From assembly GCA_030682135.1 (NCBI GenBank), contig JAUXQT010000100.1, forward strand, positions 87,366 through 151,365: a stretch of DNA of 64,000 nucleotides, read 5' to 3'. Positions 51,401 through 59,803 of the stretch are shown here, in pieces. The notes under the pieces were generated by a model that had not been told where the DNA came from, made no database searches, and was given only the letters and a program-made list of their open reading frames with translations. This DNA is from Nitrospirota bacterium. GTDB taxonomy: Bacteria > Nitrospirota > Nitrospiria > Nitrospirales > Nitrospiraceae. The translations under genes were made by a program, and so were the position numbers. Position 1 is the first letter of the stretch. Each line of letters starts with the position of its first letter.

Positions 51401-53128
51401 ATGTATCGTCGTGTCATGGCTTTCGACTTCGACGGCACGCTCGCCGTCAACGGAATGGTGCCTGCCGAGGTTGAAATAGCGCTGAAACAATGTCGCGACA
51501 GCGGCCACGTGCTGTTTCTGGTCACAGGGCGCCGCTACGAGACCGTGGCCCTGGGCAGCCTCGGAGATCTCTTTGCCGGCATCGTCTGGGAAAACGGCGC
51601 GGTTCTGACCCATACCACGAGTGGTGAGACCTATCTCCCCTTTGGCCAGCTCGATGCGCGATTGCTCAAGGCCATCGAAGAAGCCGGCATTCCATTCGAG
51701 CGGGGACTCGCCATTGCCGCCACCTGGACCCCCCATGACCAGGCCCTGTGGGGAATCCTGCGCTCACACGGCGGCAGTACCTCGATCGAGTACAACAAAA
51801 ACGCAGTCATGGTCCTGCCACCAGGGGCGACGAAAGGGACCGGCCTCGAACGGCTTCTTGCCTTGTGCGGTCTCTCGCCCAGAAACCTCGCAGCGTTCGG
51901 CGATGCAGAAAACGATCTCTCGATGCTGACCCTGGCCGAGGTCTCGGTGGCCGTGGCGGACGCCGTTCCCGCCGTCATCGAAACGTCCGATGTGCTGGCC
52001 ACAGCCCCTGGCCCTCAAGGGGTCCTTGAAATTCTCAAGCAATATCCGCTCGGCGGAAAATTTCTGGATATCCCGCTCAAACGCGAGCGGCCGATCCTGC
52101 TTGGGCAGACTGAGTCCGGCGCAGTCATTAACATCCCTGCGGCGCAGCTGGCCGGGCGCAATCTGGGGGTCTTCGGCAACTCCGCCACCGGCAAGTCCTG
52201 GATGGTCGGCTTGATCGCGGAAGGGCTCCATCACGAAGACTATCAGGTCCTCCTGATCGATCCCGAAGGAGACTTCCGCGGACTGCGCGTTCTGCCGCGC
52301 TTCGTATCGGTCAGCGGTGACCGGGCCACCCTCCCTCCTCCGTCCGCCGTGGTCTCGCTCCTCGACGAGGGAGGCGTGTCGCTGGTCCTCGACCTGAGCC
52401 AATATCCCATCGGTTCGCGAAGCCACTATCTTGCCGAACTGCTGCGTGCCTTGCGCCCCGTGCGCGAACGCAAGTTCCGGCCCCATTGGATCGTGCTGGA
52501 CGAAGCGCAGGAGTTCCTCTTTGAAGGAAGCGAGGTGACAGCGCTGCTCCGTCCCATGCTGGAGGCTGGCGGCTTGGCCTTCGTCTCCTATCGCCCGGAT
52601 CGCCTCAGCAAGTCGGTGCTCACCTCGCTCCACCACCTGCTCTTGACCAGGATCACGGACAGTCAGCTCGGGGACTGCCTCAAAACCCACTGTGCCGTCT
52701 GCGGCGTCCAGCATGCGACCCTCGATCAAATCCCCATGGGCAGCGCCCTACTCTGCAGTGGCGAAATCGTTCGCATGCGCCCGGCCATCAGACGCGTGCC
52801 GCATGTCCGTCACCTTTACAAATATCTCGATGTGCCTCTCCCGCCAGGGAAACGATTCTCCTTCCGAAACGAGAAAGGCCATCTAGGGATAGAAGCGGCC
52901 AGTTTGTACGAACTGTCCCGCCTAATTCCGACCCTCCCGCTGGAGAGCCTCGAATACCACGATCATCGAGAAGATTTTGTGAAATGGGCCGACTGTACGC
53001 TTGGAGATGGAGGACTTGCCGCGCGTCTCCGCAAAGTGGCGAATCGCCACTATCAGGGAGCAGAACTCCGGGAGGCGCTCAGTCAGGTTGTCTCAACCCA
53101 CTATGAAGAACTCCGACAACTCAAATAA
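51401..53128 (+). CDS. HAD phosphatase fused to a HerA-like P-loop ATPase
   Basis: The 575-residue protein joins two folds. Residues 1-215 are a Cof-type HAD phosphatase: nucleophile motif AFDFDGTLAVNG, VTGRRYE, KGTGLERLL and the Mg motif FGDAENDLSML. Residues about 230-500 are a P-loop domain: GNSATGKSWMVGLIAEGL (Walker A), LLIDPEGDFRGL and Walker B HWIVLDEAQEFLFEG. The arrangement resembles HerA/VirB4-type ATPases with a TraD-like FVSYRPDRLSKS region. HAD proteins release phosphate from sugar or nucleotide phosphates. A joint role cannot be inferred, but phosphatase output controlled by the ATPase is possible. The gene starts 13 bases after a class C hairpin. Confidence 0.85.
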   Translation: MYRRVMAFDFDGTLAVNGMVPAEVEIALKQCRDSGHVLFLVTGRRYETVALGSLGDLFAGIVWENGAVLTHTTSGETYLPFGQLDARLLKAIEEAGIPFERGLAIAATWTPHDQALWGILRSHGGSTSIEYNKNAVMVLPPGATKGTGLERLLALCGLSPRNLAAFGDAENDLSMLTLAEVSVAVADAVPAVIETSDVLATAPGPQGVLEILKQYPLGGKFLDIPLKRERPILLGQTESGAVINIPAAQLAGRNLGVFGNSATGKSWMVGLIAEGLHHEDYQVLLIDPEGDFRGLRVLPRFVSVSGDRATLPPPSAVVSLLDEGGVSLVLDLSQYPIGSRSHYLAELLRALRPVRERKFRPHWIVLDEAQEFLFEGSEVTALLRPMLEAGGLAFVSYRPDRLSKSVLTSLHHLLLTRITDSQLGDCLKTHCAVCGVQHATLDQIPMGSALLCSGEIVRMRPAIRRVPHVRHLYKYLDVPLPPGKRFSFRNEKGHLGIEAASLYELSRLIPTLPLESLEYHDHREDFVKWADCTLGDGGLAARLRKVANRHYQGAELREALSQVVSTHYEELRQLK

Positions 53129-53380
53129 CACCCAGGTAGCGGTCGGTTCAGAGATCGCCCTCGGCAGTGAATCGAATAGATGCTGTCGCCTATTGCAACA
53201 GTCGTATTTTTCAAGTTGAGGCATCTTGCTCAATTAGACGGAGGGGCAGCCGCCTCCGTGTGGTCTCACGAGCGCCAATTCCCTGTGCGATCAAGGCTCT
53301 CATTGAACCAGCTTATCCATGGTCTCCCGGCATGGCGCTTGCTGATTATCCTTTCGAGCGACGACGTCATGAGGCACCAG

Positions 53381-53695
53381 ATGACTCCTGAGAAAATCGT
53401 GGCAGAGCCGGTCCTCCAAATGAGTCCCACTTCACACGCAGAAGCCTCCATGGCGACGCGCATTCTTCCCGTATGCTGTGTCTGCGGACTTATTCGCGAC
53501 GATACAGGCTCTCTGCCTGGTCGCAGGTCCCGGGTCTCGTGGAGACTGTATCGACGCATACACAACGCACGGTCAACCGAACGTCTCTTGACCCATGGCT
53601 ATTGTCCCGCTGGTTTCCTCCAGGCCCAGGACAACATGAGAGCATTCTTCAAAGAACAAAGGGAGCGTGACGATGACACAAGCTCATCCTTCTAA
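53381..53695 (+). CDS. Small cysteine-rich protein
   Basis: The 104-residue product contains ILPVCCVCGLIRDDTGSLPG, then HGYCPAGFLQAQDNM and a charged end. The pairs CCxxC and the later C near YCP suggest a zinc-binding site, and the layout resembles a conserved small domain (CxxC ... W ... THxYCP) often found near sensor proteins. The ATG at 53381 has GAGG 6 bases upstream; 53450 is a second candidate. Its last 23 bases overlap the start of the next gene. The region before it (53129-53380) shows nothing else. Confidence 0.55.
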   Translation: MTPEKIVAEPVLQMSPTSHAEASMATRILPVCCVCGLIRDDTGSLPGRRSRVSWRLYRRIHNARSTERLLTHGYCPAGFLQAQDNMRAFFKEQRERDDDTSSSF

Positions 53696-54230
53696 GAGTC
53701 GTTCTGTTTTCGATTCCATACGTTGGGGCCTTGTAGGTCTGGCCGTTCTTCTGGCCTCCGGCTGTGCCACCACGAAAGATCTCGACACGCTCCGGGCTCA
53801 ACTGAACGATCAAGTGGCGTCAGCGCGGAGCGATGCGGCGCAATCCCGCCAAGCCGTCGATGCCTTGAAAACGGACGTCATATTGCTCAAGTCCCTCGGC
53901 GTCGCGGTGGACAGCCTCAAGAGCCGCCTGGATGTCGCGCAAGCAATGCTGCAGGGGTTGCAGACTGAAAGCGACTCTCACCGGACGACCCTCGGTAATC
54001 TGCGGGTCGACTTCAAGGAATTCAGAGTCGCGCACGAAGGCGTCGCCAGAGAAACCGACCGGCTTCGTATGAGCGTCGGCTCTCTGGAGCAAGGCCTGAT
54101 GCACCAGCTTCAAATGGAAGTGACGCTCGCCCGGGAACGGATCAAGCAACTGGAGCAGGTGATCGAGAGCCTGCAGAAGAGCGGTCCCGCCGACAAAGGC
54201 AGGGAGGGGACTGCGCCGCCGAAACTATGA
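53673..54230 (+). CDS. Coiled-coil lipoprotein
   Basis: The 185-residue precursor has an N-terminal signal with the lipobox LASGC near residue 31 (GLAVLLASGCATTKDL). The mature part is one long coiled coil of about 140 residues with heptads of Leu, Ala and charged residues (LRAQLNDQVASARSDAAQSR). GGGAG is 7 bases before the ATG at 53673; a GTG at 53667 is also in frame. Such lipoproteins can act as spacers between membrane and cell wall, like Lpp or the YbgF-type coils. No partner is evident. Confidence 0.75.
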   Translation: MTQAHPSKSRSVFDSIRWGLVGLAVLLASGCATTKDLDTLRAQLNDQVASARSDAAQSRQAVDALKTDVILLKSLGVAVDSLKSRLDVAQAMLQGLQTESDSHRTTLGNLRVDFKEFRVAHEGVARETDRLRMSVGSLEQGLMHQLQMEVTLARERIKQLEQVIESLQKSGPADKGREGTAPPKL

Positions 54231-54285
54231 AGAGTCGTCACTGTGCCATCACCCGCGCTCACGCGCGCAACAAAGGAGGAGTTCC

Positions 54286-54486
54286 ATGTCCGTCGCGAAA
54301 ATCATTGAGATCAGTTCAGAATCATCGAAGAGTTTCGAAGATGCCATTCAGAGCGGAATCACCCGGGCAGCCAAGACCATACACGGCATCAAATCGGCTT
54401 GGGTCAAGGAGCAACATGTGGTGGTCGACAACAGCAAGGTCGTCTTGTATCGCGTGGACCTGAAAGTCACGTTCGTACTGGATTAG
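54286..54486 (+). CDS. Dodecin-family flavin-binding protein
   Basis: The 66-residue protein has the dodecin layout: KIIEISSESSKSFEDAIQSG, RAAKTIHGIKSAWVKEQHV and a closing RVDLKVTFVLD strand. The tryptophan in SAWV is the residue that stacks with the flavin. Twelve subunits form a hollow sphere that stores riboflavin or FMN and guards against light. AAAGGAGG lies 7 bases upstream of the ATG. Confidence 0.93.
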   Translation: MSVAKIIEISSESSKSFEDAIQSGITRAAKTIHGIKSAWVKEQHVVVDNSKVVLYRVDLKVTFVLD

Positions 54487-54492
54487 CGAGTC

Positions 54493-55242
54493 ATGAAAAT
54501 GACCGAGCAAGACGAGCGGAGGTTCGAAGTTCGAGGTTCGAGGTTTTCGGAACGTCCAACCAAGAACTTCGAACTTCGGACCGTTCGACGCAGGGCTTTT
54601 CCCCTTGCGCTACTGCTTGTTGCCCTGATGGGCACCGTCGCGTTCGGCGCGTCGGGCCAGCCCACAGAGTCCCCCACTGAGGCGGTCCGCACGACGATTA
54701 CTGAAGTCTTCCGCATCCTCGAAGACGAGAAACTCAAAGATCCGGCCAAGCTCATCCCGCGCCGGCATATGCTGGAAGAGGTCATCGCGTCCCACTTCGA
54801 CTATACCGAAATGTCGAAGCGGGCGCTTGCGGCCAACTGGAACCCACTCACGGCCATTGAGCGGACCGAGTTCGTCGAACTCTTCAAGAGCTTTCTGTCC
54901 GACCGCTATGCCGAAAAGATCGAAGGGTATTCGGGAGAACAGGTACACTATCTCTCCGAACGGATCGAGGGAAACTATGCGGAGGTGCGGACCGAGCTAC
55001 GGTCGAGCAAAGTCGAAATCCCGATGGATTACCGCCTGCACATGAAAGAAGGGACCTGGCATGCCTACGATATCATCGCGGACGGAGTCAGCCTGGTGAA
55101 GAATTACCGCAGCCAGTTCGACAAAATCATCCGCTCCGACTCCTACCAGGAGCTCGTCCGCCGGCTGCGTGAGCGCACCGTCGGCGAGGACAAGAAAAAG
55201 AAGGCAGCGTTCACAGAAAGACTCCACGGCCACGCTGCCTGA
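54493..55242 (+). CDS. MlaC/Ttg2D-like periplasmic phospholipid-binding protein with a repeat-derived N-terminus
   Basis: From residue about 31 the 249-residue product has a signal peptide (RRRAFPLALLLVALMGTVAF) and an MlaC-type body: VRTTITEVFRILEDEKLKDP, HFDYTEMSKRALAANWNPL, FVELFKSFLSDRYAEKIEGY, VEIPMDYRLHMKEGTWHAYD and GVSLVKNYRSQF. MlaC ferries phospholipids between the membranes. The other mla genes are absent here. The first 31 residues (about 54513-54588) are encoded by a class C hairpin, placed before the signal peptide. The true start may lie after it, or the extension may be removed with the signal. Confidence 0.8.
   Translation: MKMTEQDERRFEVRGSRFSERPTKNFELRTVRRRAFPLALLLVALMGTVAFGASGQPTESPTEAVRTTITEVFRILEDEKLKDPAKLIPRRHMLEEVIASHFDYTEMSKRALAANWNPLTAIERTEFVELFKSFLSDRYAEKIEGYSGEQVHYLSERIEGNYAEVRTELRSSKVEIPMDYRLHMKEGTWHAYDIIADGVSLVKNYRSQFDKIIRSDSYQELVRRLRERTVGEDKKKKAAFTERLHGHAA
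54513..54588. repeat. Class C inverted repeat inside a coding start
   Basis: Left arm GAGGTTCGAAGTTCGAGG with a tandem echo, right arm AAGAACTTCGAACTTCGG. The repeat is in frame with the MlaC-like gene and supplies residues about 8-31 of its unusual extension. Confidence 0.7.
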
Positions 55243-55581
55243 CAATTGACCTTTCGCCGAGTGCGGTTATCTTATAAGTGAGCGGAGGCCTCGGTGAGAG
55301 GAACATTCAAGGGAATCGAGGTCGAACGCAGGGGTGGTGAGCAGGCCCGCCGACGGGTGGGAAGCCTAAAGCTCCTCCAAGACCTCCACAATAAGCACAG
55401 AGCTCTCTGACCCGCCTCCGCTCCGATTTTTTCATTCCCTACCTCGAAAGCTCCCCGGCACACGAACTCTAATTCATGGTGTGGTTTTCATGAGACCTAT
55501 TCATCGTAGGTCGTCATCTGTGGGAGGGCTGCGCGTACTTAGGAGGGATTGAGTAGGAGTGGCAGAAGACTCAATTTCCCG
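55243..55581. other. Gap of about 340 bp without a recognised gene
   Basis: This stretch follows the MlaC-like gene and precedes family R element R6. It holds only short, unsupported reading frames. I see no RNA gene. Confidence 0.4.
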
Positions 55582-55706
55582 CAGGATGCTCAAACAGTTC
55601 GTCCAGCAAGGCAGGAGGCGAGTCGAAACCGGAGGCGTACCCTCGGGGGTACGTTGAGGATTTCGATGAGCCGAGAACGAAGCTGGCGGACGGTTTCAGC
55701 ATCCTG
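55582..55706. repeat. Family R palindromic element, copy R6
   Basis: 125 bp with ends CAGGATGCT / AGCATCCTG. Here the inner arms changed to AAACAGTTCGTCC and GGACGGTTT, and the central hairpin is GTACCC-TCGG-GGGTAC. The variation is paired in part (AAAC/GTTT), as in other copies. Confidence 0.8.
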
Positions 55707-56144
55707 CTAAAAAACGGCCCGCTCTTGTGTGGAACGCCAAACCTGCCTTCCGACCAGAGTGACGTTCAGCAATCCTTCAGTCGCCCTCGCTGATTGCCCC
55801 GCGCTTCAATCTTCGCTTAGACTCGCATCTACGGTCGTGCCTAATGGCACCGATGATCGATAGCGCGTCCCTCGAACCGCCACCCCGCAATTGAAGCAGG
55901 AGCGGCGCCCTTTGCACGCTGGCTGCACAAGAGCGGGTCAAACTCGAACCAGGCTGCCGACCCATCTAAGCTTCATTCACCTCCCTCAATTTCTGGATAA
56001 CCATTCTCTCCTCAAAATCAACGAACCCATGACGTCCAAATGATGCAACAGGCTGCAGAAAAGCTCAGAACGATGAACAGGGAACGCTGAAGTGCAAATG
56101 GCGTCTTTGTTCATCATTCATCGCTCATAGTTCATAGTTCAACG
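55707..56144. other. Gap with one degenerate inverted repeat at its end
   Basis: No gene is recognised. Near the end, 56066-56145, a class C repeat has left arm GAACGATGAACAGGGAACGC and right arm GCTCATAGTTCATAGTTC with TTCATCATTCATC between. The first part of the gap is unremarkable. Confidence 0.45.
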
Positions 56145-57476
56145 TTACCAGGGTGGCGACCCAATCACCCCGGAACTGGTAAGGACTTCGAGCGCCCTTC
56201 GCGCTTCTTGAATTTTCTCTTCTGCAGACCGGCGCAGTTCATCGGAGCTCTTCCGCAACTGCGCAATGCCCTGCTCTTGCGCTTTCATGGCTGTCGCCAC
56301 CGCCACTCGCGGGACCACCTCCCATTCGTCCATGGTCGGCAAAATATATTCTTCTGTGAGCCCCCTGGCCTCGGCGCAGCTCGCCAACTCGTGCGCCGCA
56401 GCCATGGCCATCTCGTCCGTGATGGTGCGGGCCCGCACATCGAGAGCCCCTCGAAAGATGCCGGGGAAGACCAGTGAATTGTTGACTTGGTTGGGAAAGT
56501 CGCTCCGCCCCGTCGCCACGATCCGCGCCCCTGCTTCCTGCGCCTCCCAGGGCCAAACCTCGGGAACCGGATTCGCACAGGCAAATACAATGGCGTCCTT
56601 GGCCATCGCGTGAACCCATTCCGGTTTGATGATACCCCCGGCTGAAAAGGCGACACAGACATCCGCGCCCCGCAATGCCTCAGCAATCCCGCCCTGCAGG
56701 CCTGAAGGATTCGTCTCCTGACAAATTCGCCACTGCTCGGTATAGGCCGGGTCCCTTTCATAGTCCTGCCGATGACGTCCCAGCATTCCACCCAAGTCGC
56801 AAGCCAGGATTGAAGCAGGCACAGCCCCGCTGGCTGTGAGAAACCGGTAGGTCGGCACGTTGGCAGCTCCCATGCCGATCATCGCGATGCGGACCTTGCC
56901 TATCGCCTTTCCCACCACCTTCAGGGCATTGAGCAGGGCAGCCAGAAGGACGGTCCCTGTTCCCTGCTGATCGTCGTGCCATACAGGGATGGTACTGGCT
57001 TTTCGACAGGCCTCAAGGATATGGAAACATTTGGGCATGGAGATATCTTCGAGGTTGATCCCGCCGAAGGAGGGCTCCAGGAGTTTGACCGTCCGAATGA
57101 TCTCCGCCGGATCTTTGGTTCCGAGACAGATCGGCACCGCATCCACCCCGCCCAGATACTTGAAGAGCAGCGCCTTGCCTTCCATCACCGGCAATCCTGC
57201 TTCCGGGCCGATGTCGCCCAAGCCAAGAACTCTGGTGCCGTCCGAGATAACCGCAATGGAATTCGCCTTGTTCGTGTACTGGTACACCAGTTCAGGCTTC
57301 CGCTGAATCGCGCGGCAGGGGGCTGCGACTCCCGGTGTGTACCAGATCGAGAAATCCTCAATCCCCCGAATCGGACATTTGAGCGCTGTTTGGATCTTGC
57401 CCTTGTAGAAGGCATGAAGCCGCAACGCCTCTTCGGCCGGTTTCTGGGCTTTCGCGAGCAATTCTTCACGTGTCAT
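56145..57476 (-). CDS. NAD(P)-dependent malic enzyme
   Basis: The 443-residue protein is a full-length short-type malic enzyme. It has the N-terminal SIWYTPGVAAPCRAIQRKP with the catalytic Tyr, the metal and substrate site GGINLEDISMP (Glu-Asp), VWHDDQQGTGTVLLAALLNA, the nucleotide loop IAMIGMGAANVPTYRFL and the late ANPVPEVWPWEA. It converts malate to pyruvate and CO2 with reduction of NAD or NADP, in the cytoplasm. The C-terminal phosphotransacetylase-like extension of the long type is missing, which is normal for this length. The ribosome binding site is weak. Confidence 0.93.
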   Translation of the reverse strand: MTREELLAKAQKPAEEALRLHAFYKGKIQTALKCPIRGIEDFSIWYTPGVAAPCRAIQRKPELVYQYTNKANSIAVISDGTRVLGLGDIGPEAGLPVMEGKALLFKYLGGVDAVPICLGTKDPAEIIRTVKLLEPSFGGINLEDISMPKCFHILEACRKASTIPVWHDDQQGTGTVLLAALLNALKVVGKAIGKVRIAMIGMGAANVPTYRFLTASGAVPASILACDLGGMLGRHRQDYERDPAYTEQWRICQETNPSGLQGGIAEALRGADVCVAFSAGGIIKPEWVHAMAKDAIVFACANPVPEVWPWEAQEAGARIVATGRSDFPNQVNNSLVFPGIFRGALDVRARTITDEMAMAAAHELASCAEARGLTEEYILPTMDEWEVVPRVAVATAMKAQEQGIAQLRKSSDELRRSAEEKIQEARRALEVLTSSGVIGSPPW

Positions 57477-57675
57477 AGAACCATTCTTTCACCACTAGCG
57501 AATTTTGGACACCTGCCGCTCGCCGCCTTGAAATGAAAAGGGAATTCTGGCATCACTGACGACACCACAATCCCCCTACAAACATTCGAGCGCGACCAGC
57601 TCCGCACACAAAACTCTCATACAGCCTGGGTCACAATCGAGGGTGACCGCCTGAAGGCATGTTGAGCACATCTTG

Positions 57676-57915
57676 CTAATTCAACCGAGAGTGGCCTGAA
57701 CCGGCACAAGCCGGTTCGGTTTCTTGTCGCGCATCCTGCTGCTGACGATGGGCCAGAACCACCTGATCGACCCGGTCACCGCACGTCACGCAGTGCCATT
57801 CCAGTCCTCTGGTCTCAAGCGCAAATTCCGACACCATGAGCCCGCCGCAACGATGGCAGCAATCGAGCGCTCGTGGCTTGGCTTGTTTCGTGTTTGTGGC
57901 CACTGATCCTTTCAT
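57676..57915 (-). CDS. 79-residue zinc-ribbon protein
   Basis: The product has a CHRCGG pair at about residue 20-24 and a CVTCGD pair at 42-46, a spacing typical for a zinc ribbon, between a basic start and a Gln-rich end. AAGGAG is 6 bases before the ATG. A relative may be the 68-residue protein at 44699. It lies 50 bases after the start side of the cPGS-like gene's stop and reads in the same direction. Function unknown. Confidence 0.75.
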   Translation of the reverse strand: MKGSVATNTKQAKPRALDCCHRCGGLMVSEFALETRGLEWHCVTCGDRVDQVVLAHRQQQDARQETEPACAGSGHSRLN

Positions 57916-57964
57916 ATTGTTCTCCTTCCTTGCCTCTGTGAGAGACAGCCGACGTGAATAGGAC

Positions 57965-59296
57965 TCATCCCTTTCTGGCTTGGCCGATCACGCCTGCCAA
58001 CAGATCCCTGAAGCCCGGCGCCCCCAGCTCTTCAAAACGATATGTCACCCGGCATGTCGGCTGCTTGATAGAGATGATTCGGCGTAAGTCAACCGGGGTC
58101 GCGATCAGGACGACATCGCAGGGAACCCGGTTGATCGTGTCCTCCAGCTCCCGGACCTGTGTCGCACCGTAGCCCATGGCTGGAACCAGGTTGCCGATAT
58201 GCGGGTACTGAGTGAAGGTCTGCTGGATCGTCCCGACGGCATAGGGCCTGGGATCGACTAACTCACTGGCTCCCTGCTGCTTGGCGGCAAGCACACCAGC
58301 GCCGAAACTCATGCCTCCGTGAGTGAGCGTCGGGCCATCCTCGACGACGAGCACCCGTTTCCCCTTGATCAGATGGGGGTAATCGACCGTGACCGGCATC
58401 GCCGTTTCGAGGACCGTCGCCGCCGGATTGAACTGCCGGATGTTCGCCCGCACCTCGCGAACCTGCTCCGGACTGGCCGTGTCCATCTTGGTGAGGACCA
58501 GCACATCGGCACGGAGCAGGTTGACCTCGCCAGGGAAATAGGTCCGCTCATGACCGGCCCGGTGTGGATCGACCAGGACAATCTCCAGGTCTGACAGGAA
58601 AAATGGCACATCGTTATTACCGCCGTCCCATACGAGCACGTCCGCTTCTCGTTCTGCCTCCCGCAGGATGCGTTCATAGTCCACGCCAGCGAAGACCACG
58701 TGCCCATCCCGAATATGCGGCTCGTATTCCTCCATCTCCTCGATCGTGCAGTCGGCCGCACGGAGATCCTCGAGACAGGCAAAACGCTGCACCGCTTGCT
58801 TGGCCAAATCCCCGTAGGGCATGGGATGCCGGATGACTGCAACGCGGAGTCCTTCCTCGCACAGCAGGGATGCAATCTTGCGAGTTGCCGGACTCTTCCC
58901 CGCTCCGGTCCTGACGGCACAGACCGACACGACAGGCTTCTTCGCGGCGACCATGGTGCGGCGCCCGCCCAACAGGCTGAAGTCGGCCCCCGCGGACAAT
59001 ACCCGCGAGGCCTGATGCATGACGGCTTCGTGAGAGACATCGCTGTAGGCGAAAATAACCTGATCGACCCTATAGGCCGCGATCAAAGACTCAAGTTCCT
59101 CCTCGGGATGAATCGGGATGCCCTCAGGATACAAGGAGCCTGCCAGCGCAGGAGGATAGCGACGCCCCGCAATGTTAGGAATCTGCGCTGCGGTGAAGGC
59201 GACGACTCGATACTCAGGACGGTCGCGAAACACCACGTTGAAGTTATGGAAATCTCGGCCGGCCGCTCCCATGATCAGCACAGTAATAACAGGCAT
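57965..59296 (-). CDS. Cyclic 2,3-diphosphoglycerate synthetase-like GTPase/ATPase
   Basis: The 443-residue protein starts with a Rossmann-like nucleotide loop region (VITVLIMGAAGRDFHNFNVV). It has a Walker A motif RTGAGKSPATR at about residues 128-138, a WDGGNNDVPFF segment near 225, and the VLVVEDGPTLTHGGMSFGAG motif near 320. This layout matches the cPGS family, which in methanogens makes cyclic 2,3-diphosphoglycerate. Bacterial members are widespread and often labelled GTPase; their product is not established, so the enzyme name is family-level only. GAGGGGGGAG lies upstream of the ATG. Confidence 0.85.
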   Translation of the reverse strand: MPVITVLIMGAAGRDFHNFNVVFRDRPEYRVVAFTAAQIPNIAGRRYPPALAGSLYPEGIPIHPEEELESLIAAYRVDQVIFAYSDVSHEAVMHQASRVLSAGADFSLLGGRRTMVAAKKPVVSVCAVRTGAGKSPATRKIASLLCEEGLRVAVIRHPMPYGDLAKQAVQRFACLEDLRAADCTIEEMEEYEPHIRDGHVVFAGVDYERILREAEREADVLVWDGGNNDVPFFLSDLEIVLVDPHRAGHERTYFPGEVNLLRADVLVLTKMDTASPEQVREVRANIRQFNPAATVLETAMPVTVDYPHLIKGKRVLVVEDGPTLTHGGMSFGAGVLAAKQQGASELVDPRPYAVGTIQQTFTQYPHIGNLVPAMGYGATQVRELEDTINRVPCDVVLIATPVDLRRIISIKQPTCRVTYRFEELGAPGFRDLLAGVIGQARKG

Positions 59297-59397
59297 ACCC
59301 GTACTCCCCCCTCAAACAACACCCTCGTCGAGCCGGAATTCCCCCCGATAACAAAGCAACAGTGATGCCTCCCTCACGAGAAGATACCCAGTCCCCC

Positions 59398-59526
59398 ACT
59401 GCGTGCGTCCAACGAAGGTTGGTTCATCTGGTCTATCTGGTTTGTTGGTGGGACCGGATATTCATCCAGAAGAACCAGATAGACCAGCCAACCAGACAGA
59501 CGAGCCCGTGCGCGTTGCGCGAGCAC
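59398..59526. repeat. Family A element whose apex is replaced by a large hairpin (copy A8)
   Basis: The core is CTGCGTGCGTCCAACGA on the left and GTGCGCGTTGCGCGAGCAC on the right, with CAACG/CGTTG in the middle stem. Instead of the usual 14-base apex, 59417-59493 holds a hairpin with arms CTGGTCTATCTGGTT and AACCAGATAGACCAG, flanked by GGTTGG and CCAACC. The usual outer arms are not clear here. The rest of 59297-59803 shows no gene. Confidence 0.7.
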
Positions 59527-59803
59527 AGAAGATCATCAGCCTCCATCCCCGCCCAACTGTAGCCATTTACCGCAACCTGCATCCTCGGGGATGTGGCACG
59601 TTGCCCCGTTCGAGTTTTCCTCGTGCCTACCAGACAGGCGGATGCACCTATCCACTTGATTCCACCAGCAAAACACAGAGTACGGCCCTATTTCCCGACG
59701 ACCCTTTCCTGGCTCGCCCTATGCAGGCATTGACGGTAGTACGAAGCATGATCAGCATGCGAGAGAAGAGCATCATTCAGTCTCAAGAAGGAAGGGAACG
59801 TCT

